The notes beneath the pieces are model-generated. The model ran no database searches. It was not told where the DNA came from and saw only the letters and a program-made list of their open reading frames with translations. From Hymenobacter canadensis (GTDB taxonomy: Bacteria; Bacteroidota; Bacteroidia; Cytophagales; Hymenobacteraceae): 64,000 nt of DNA. The position numbers and the translations under genes are program-made. Of the stretch, positions 60,072-64,000 are shown one piece after another (positions within the stretch are counted from its first letter, which is position 1; each line of letters starts with the position of its first letter). The DNA lies in the NCBI RefSeq assembly GCF_027359925.1, contig NZ_CP114767.1:992001-1056000 (forward strand), in the 5' to 3' direction.

Positions 60072-61238
60072 ATGAAGCTTCTCGTACTGCTGTCCCGGTT
60101 TCCGTATCCGCTCGACAAGGGCGACAAGCTGCGCGCTTTCCATCAGCTGCGCCACCTGGCCAGGCGTCACGAAGTCTGCTTGTTTACGCTGACTGATGAA
60201 CCAGTGACGGCCGCTGACTACGCCGCCGTGCAGCCGCTGTGCACCGGCGGTCTGCACGTACACCGCCTCAGCCGCCCCGGCATTGCCCTGAACATGACCC
60301 GCGCCCTGGCCCAGGGACTGCCGCTGCAAGTGGGCTACTTCCACGACCGCACGGCCCAGGGCCACCTCGATGCCCTGATCCGGCAGTTTCGGCCCGAGCA
60401 CGTGTATTGCCAGCTGATCCGGATGGCGCACTACCTGCGCGCCCACGCCCCGCAGCTGCCCATGACGCTCGATTACATGGACGTGTTTTCGAAAGGTATG
60501 CTGCGCCGGGCCGAGAATGCGCCGCTCTGGCAACGGCCGCTCTGGCTGCGCGAAGGCCGCCGGCTGCGCACCTACGAAGCGAAGGCCTTCGACTGGTTTC
60601 GCCACCACACCATCATCTCCGACCAAGACCGCCAGCTCATCGAGCACCCGCACCGGGCCCGGATTCAGGTGGTGCTCAACGGCATCGACACGCAGTTTTT
60701 CCAGCCCCGCGCCACCCAACCCACTCATGAGCTGCTGTTCTGCGGCAACATGAGCTACCACCCCAACGTGGATGCTGCCGTGTTTCTGGCCGAGGAAATC
60801 CTGCCCCTGGTGCGCCAGCTGCACCCCGAAGCCCGCCTGCTGATTGCGGGCACCACGCCCGCGGCGCGGGTGCAGGCCCTGGCCTCGGCCGCCGTCACGG
60901 TCAGCGGCCGCCTGCCCGATATCCGCGACGCCTACGCCGCCACGCAGGTGTTTGTGGCGCCCATGCGCGTGGGCACCGGCCTGCAGAACAAGCTGCTGGA
61001 AGCCATGGCCATGGAGCGGCCCTGCGTGACGACGCCGCTGGCCAACAACGCCCTACGCGGCCGCCCCGGCGATGATTTGCTGGTAGGCGAGTCGGCCCCG
61101 GAGCTGGCCGCCCTCATTATCGGCTTGCTCAACGACCCCGCCGCCGCCGCCCAGCTAGGCCGTCAGGGCCGCCTGTTTGTGCAGGAGCACTACGACTGGG
61201 AAGCCGCCACCAACAAGCTGGAGGCGTTGTTTAAATAG
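60072..61238 (+). CDS. GT4-like glycosyltransferase
   Basis: 388 residues, GT-B fold. The N-terminus KLLVLLSRFPYPLDKGDKLRAFHQLRHLA resembles that of the preceding enzyme. The donor domain contains LLFCGNMSYHPNVDAAVFLAEEILP, RLLIAGTTPAARV, VSGRLPDIRDAYAATQVFVAPMRVGTGLQNKLLEAMAMERP and TTPLANNAL. Paralogous to the upstream gene and probably acting in sequence on one glycan. ATG at 60072 is used. Confidence 0.88.
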   Translation: MKLLVLLSRFPYPLDKGDKLRAFHQLRHLARRHEVCLFTLTDEPVTAADYAAVQPLCTGGLHVHRLSRPGIALNMTRALAQGLPLQVGYFHDRTAQGHLDALIRQFRPEHVYCQLIRMAHYLRAHAPQLPMTLDYMDVFSKGMLRRAENAPLWQRPLWLREGRRLRTYEAKAFDWFRHHTIISDQDRQLIEHPHRARIQVVLNGIDTQFFQPRATQPTHELLFCGNMSYHPNVDAAVFLAEEILPLVRQLHPEARLLIAGTTPAARVQALASAAVTVSGRLPDIRDAYAATQVFVAPMRVGTGLQNKLLEAMAMERPCVTTPLANNALRGRPGDDLLVGESAPELAALIIGLLNDPAAAAQLGRQGRLFVQEHYDWEAATNKLEALFK

Positions 61239-61246
61239 CCCGCGTT

Positions 61247-61675
61247 ATGCACTGGCTGGTGATTATACTGCTGATGGTCTTACTCAGCAGAATGTGGTTG
61301 CGAAGCTTCAACGAAGCATTGGCATCGTTGAAAAGAGCTATCCGCCTGAAACGTTATGGAGTACATAAAACCGGGGAAATAATAGGGTTTGTGGAACGCG
61401 TTGACGAGGAGGGCGACAGATGGTTTAGGCCTATAATAGCCTTTTCGTACCAAGGCAAGCAGTGGCAGTTTGTATCAGAACTGGGCGATGGCGAGAACGG
61501 TCTTGTCGGAGCGTACGTCCGCGTCATCCATGATCCGCTGACACCTGGCGTGGCAGAAGTGGATAGTTTCATGGCGTTGTTTGGCGGGCCTGTTCTGGGG
61601 CTGGTTATTCTGGCAACATGCGTGGTTTTGGCAGTTGGCTATGTAATTCACGAACTTCTCGCGCAGGTTGGATAA
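61247..61675 (+). CDS. DUF3592-like membrane protein
   Basis: 142 residues with an N-terminal helix (LVIILLMVLLSRMWL), a central soluble beta domain (GVHKTGEIIGFVERVDEEGD, RPIIAFSYQGKQWQF, GAYVRVIHDP) and a C-terminal helix (GPVLGLVILATCVVLAVGYVI). This arrangement matches DUF3592-type proteins of unknown function. It starts 8 bp after the glycosyltransferase, so it may belong to that operon. Codon use is slightly less GC-rich than its neighbours. Confidence 0.65.
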   Translation: MHWLVIILLMVLLSRMWLRSFNEALASLKRAIRLKRYGVHKTGEIIGFVERVDEEGDRWFRPIIAFSYQGKQWQFVSELGDGENGLVGAYVRVIHDPLTPGVAEVDSFMALFGGPVLGLVILATCVVLAVGYVIHELLAQVG

Positions 61676-61804
61676 ACCAAATTGTATGGTTGTATAGCAG
61701 TGCGTCAGCGCCTGCTTACTTTGCCTGGATTGCCACCGGCTGCGTTAAGCACACCTTCAAAACGCCTCTACCTTCTCAATTCATATTTTTCAACTAACCA
61801 CCCC

Positions 61805-62617
61805 ATGACTCCTCTTCGCATTGCAATCCTGGGCTGCGGCAACATGGGTATGGCCTTCGCCAAGGCGTTTCTGCACTACAACCTCGTGGAGCACGCCGAT
61901 TTGCTGCTGCTCGGCCGCGACGCGGCGCATTGCCAGCGGCTCGATGCCACCCACCGGGGCCTGCCCACCGGCCTGCTCGAAGCGCACGTGGGCACCTATG
62001 ACGTGGTGATGGTGGCCGTGAAGCCGCAGGATTTCAGCAAAATAGCGGCCGGGCTGCGGGCCGTGCTGCAGCCGACGCAGGTGGTGGTGTCCATCATGGC
62101 CGGCATTCCCATTGGGCGGCTGCAGCGCGAGCTGGGCCACCAGCAGGTGATGCGCGCCATGCCCAACACGCCGGCGCTGCTGGGGCTGGGCATCACCGGG
62201 TTTTCGGCGGCGCCGGAAGTGGAGCGCAGCCGCCTGCACCAGGTCGAAAACCTGCTGAACGCCACCGGCCGCTCTATTTTTCTGGAAGATGAGAGCCTGC
62301 TCGACGCCGTGACGGCCGTGAGCGGCAGCGGCCCAGCCTATTTCTACTACATCGTGCAGGCTATGATGCAGGCCGGCCGCGAGTTGGGCTTCTCTGAGTC
62401 GGTGGCCGGGCTGCTGGTAAAGCAAACCATGCTGGGCGCCTACCACCTGCTCAACTCCTCCGACAAAAGCCCCGACGAGCTGATTGCGGCTGTAGCCTCC
62501 AAGGGCGGCACCACAGAAGCCGCCCTGCGCGAATTCCGCGCCGGCGGCCTGGCCGACACCCTGAAAGCTGGCATGAAAGCCGCCCAGCAGCGTGCCATCG
62601 AGCTGGCGAAAGAGTAG
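61805..62617 (+). CDS. proC: Pyrroline-5-carboxylate reductase
   Basis: 270 residues. Motifs: NAD(P) site IAILGCGNMGMAFAKAFL, VVMVAVKPQDF, RAMPNTPALLGLGITGF and the family signature AVSGSGPAYFYYIVQAMMQAGRELGFS, with TMLGAYHLL and SKGGTTEAALREF at the C-terminus. It makes proline from pyrroline-5-carboxylate using NADPH. ATG at 61805 gives the normal length; an open stretch upstream to 61682 is not similar to the family. Confidence 0.95.
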   Translation: MTPLRIAILGCGNMGMAFAKAFLHYNLVEHADLLLLGRDAAHCQRLDATHRGLPTGLLEAHVGTYDVVMVAVKPQDFSKIAAGLRAVLQPTQVVVSIMAGIPIGRLQRELGHQQVMRAMPNTPALLGLGITGFSAAPEVERSRLHQVENLLNATGRSIFLEDESLLDAVTAVSGSGPAYFYYIVQAMMQAGRELGFSESVAGLLVKQTMLGAYHLLNSSDKSPDELIAAVASKGGTTEAALREFRAGGLADTLKAGMKAAQQRAIELAKE

Positions 62618-62659
62618 CTGAGTAGTTGAGTAACTGAGTAAGTGCTGCACCGCAGCAGG

Positions 62660-62746
62660 CAGTAGCGCGACCTTTGTAGTCCGCGCCCCGCGCCATTCAG
62701 GCAGTTGTTACGGCGCGGGGCCGCGAACTACAAAGTTCGCACTACT
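62660..62746. repeat. Inverted pair of GCGCGAAC-type units (family E)
   Basis: Left arm 62660-62694 (CAGTAGCGCGACCTTTGTAG and onward) and right arm 62711-62746 pair with several mismatches. Both carry the ACTTTGTAG loop-flank of family E. Confidence 0.75.
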
Positions 62747-62956
62747 GGCTATTGGCTACTGCGTAACAACAATAATTGAAGTCTGCTACGCTGGCGAGAT
62801 GCTTCGGCTGCGCCTCTAGATGACGTTCTTTATACAGTACTCCATAACTCATTCCGTAACTTCGCGGCACTGGTGCTGGTTGTAGCAGCAGCATCGCGCG
62901 GTTCTCACCCGAACCTTTATCCGCGAAATCCCAATAATCTGCAAAATCTGCGATTC
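62747..62956. other. Non-coding leader region of ribBA with a decayed family A half
   Basis: Part of a 339-bp gap (62618-62956). GCGAGATGCTTCGGCTGCGC with GATGACGTTCTTT at 62792-62831 is a half copy of family A. Downstream, AATAATCTGCAAAATCTGCG precedes the ribBA start. No FMN riboswitch-like conserved boxes were recognised, and no gene was seen. Confidence 0.45.
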
Positions 62957-64000
62957 ATGCTTGATTCCATTGAAGACGCCATTGCCGACATCCGCGCCGG
63001 CAAAGTTGTAGTAGTCGTTGACGACGAAGACCGTGAAAACGAAGGCGACTTCATCTGCGCCGCCCGTTGCGCCACCCCTGAGGTTATCAACTTTATGGCC
63101 ACCCACGGCCGTGGCCTGGTGTGCGCCCCGCTCATCGAGCAGCGCTGCGAAGAGCTGGGCCTGGAGCTGATGGTGGGCCGCAACACGGCCCTGCACGCCA
63201 CGCCGTTCACCGTGAGCATCGATTTGCTGAAAAACGGCGTGACCACCGGCATTTCGGCCTCCGACCGCAGCAAGACCATCCTGGCTCTCATCGACCCCGA
63301 CACTAAGCCGGAGGAGCTGGGCAAGCCGGGCCACATTTTCCCGCTGAGAGCCCGCAAGGAAGGCGTGCTGCGCCGCGCCGGCCACACCGAAGCCGCCATC
63401 GACCTCTCGCGCCTCGCGGGCTTCGAACCGGCCGGGGTGCTGGTGGAAATCCTGAAGGAAGACGGCGAAATGGCCCGCCTGCCCGAGTTGCGCGAAATTG
63501 CCACCAAGTGGAACCTCAAGCTGATTTCGGTACAGGACCTGATCCGCTACCGCCTCGACAAGGAGAGCCTCATCACCCGCGAAATTTCGGTGAAGCTGCC
63601 CACCGACTACGGCGACTTCGACCTGATTGCCTACACCCAGCGCACCACCAACGCCCAGCATCTGGCGTTGGTAAAAGGCGACATTTCGGGCGACGAGCCG
63701 GTGCTGGTGCGCGTGCACAGCTCCTGCGTCACGGGCGACATCTTCGGTAGCTGCCGCTGCGACTGTGGCCCACAGCTGCACCGGGCCATGCAGCACATCG
63801 AGCGGGAAGGCCGCGGCGTAATTGTGTACATGAACCAGGAAGGCCGCGGCATCGGTCTGCTCAACAAGCTGCGCGCCTACAAGCTGCAGGAGCAGGGCCG
63901 CGACACCGTGGAAGCCAACTTAGAGCTGGGCTTCGGCATGGATGAGCGCGACTACGGCGTAGGCGCCCAAATCCTGCGCGACCTGGGCATCTCGAAGATG
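62957..64000 (+). CDS. ribBA: Bifunctional DHBP synthase / GTP cyclohydrolase II, 5' part (runs off window)
   Basis: 348 codons are visible. RibB domain: [43 protein letters not shown] and [14 protein letters not shown]. RibA domain begins near residue 205 with [29 protein letters not shown], which holds the zinc cysteines, then [21 protein letters not shown]. Together they convert ribulose 5-phosphate and GTP to riboflavin precursors. ATG at 62957 fits the family. The C-terminus lies beyond the window. Confidence 0.95.
   Translation, partial: MLDSIEDAIADIRAGKVVVVVDDEDRENEGDFICAARCATPEVINFMATHGRGLVCAPLIEQRCEELGLELMVGRNTALHATPFTVSIDLLKNGVTTGISASDRSKTILALIDPDTKPEELGKPGHIFPLRARKEGVLRRAGHTEAAIDLSRLAGFEPAGVLVEILKEDGEMARLPELREIATKWNLKLISVQDLIRYRLDKESLITREISVKLPTDYGDFDLIAYTQRTTNAQHLALVKGDISGDEPVLVRVHSSCVTGDIFGSCRCDCGPQLHRAMQHIEREGRGVIVYMNQEGRGIGLLNKLRAYKLQEQGRDTVEANLELGFGMDERDYGVGAQILRDLGISKM

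Noticed and set aside
62747..62956. FMN riboswitch upstream of ribBA
   Set aside because: The conserved RFN-element boxes could not be recognised; the region is occupied by decayed repeats.

Overview
The window looks like a chromosomal segment of a GC-rich member of the Bacteroidota, most likely Hymenobacter or a close relative in the Cytophagales. This is inferred from several signals. Starts lack Shine-Dalgarno sequences, and many genes are preceded by the Bacteroidota -7 element TAnnTTTG. Protein families typical of the phylum are present: DUF5606, a PorT-like type IX secretion protein, a PorE-like OmpA protein, TonB-dependent receptors and LytS/LytTR systems. The intergenic spaces are full of palindromic repeats. 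No rRNA, tRNA, CRISPR array or prophage was seen. One complete IS630-type insertion sequence is present.

Layout. 1-10 kb is mostly housekeeping: a partial aspartate kinase, fbp, a DUF5606 gene, a TonB-C protein, the GTPase EngB, a PorE-like envelope protein, ubiE/menG overlapping a porT-like gene, an SDR oxidoreductase, an esterase-like hydrolase and cytidine deaminase. 10-15 kb has a saccharopine dehydrogenase-like gene, the IS630 element, an ABC permease/ATPase pair and a TrmN6-like methyltransferase. 15-31 kb has a TonB-dependent receptor, an aminotransferase, a lipoprotein/outer-membrane/two-component operon, tsaE, alanine dehydrogenase, a flavin reductase, a TPR sensor kinase whose phospho-acceptor His is Gln, and an M28 peptidase.

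31.3-43.4 kb is the most interesting block, all on the + strand. It holds an orphan InsA-like zinc-ribbon/HTH protein behind a perfect 28-bp palindrome, a porin, an MHS-family transporter, a small DUF3311-like membrane protein, a sodium/solute-symporter-histidine kinase fusion (CbrA/CrbS type), a receiver-only response regulator, a PrpE-like acyl-CoA synthetase and acetyl-CoA synthetase. I read it as a short-chain carboxylate uptake, sensing and activation cluster resembling the CrbS/R acetate switch. The PrpE-like enzyme contains 15 tandem copies of a 21-bp unit, in frame (an SSED/SASED-type heptapeptide array).

43-64 kb carries glycerol-3-phosphate dehydrogenase, fumarylacetoacetase, an AT-rich orphan membrane gene, NifU-type and Mrp-type Fe-S proteins, a LytS/LytS/LytTR operon whose first kinase looks like a pseudokinase, a secreted LGEDHG protein, a luciferase-like oxidoreductase, DNA primase, a TrkA-type potassium channel, two glycosyltransferases, proC and a partial ribBA.

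Across the window at least five families of intergenic palindromes occur, usually as two inverted copies around a spacer. Some are nested inside one another, and several supply the stop codon of the adjacent gene. Starts were chosen by family N-termini and promoter positions; all functions are inferred from sequence motifs without database searches.
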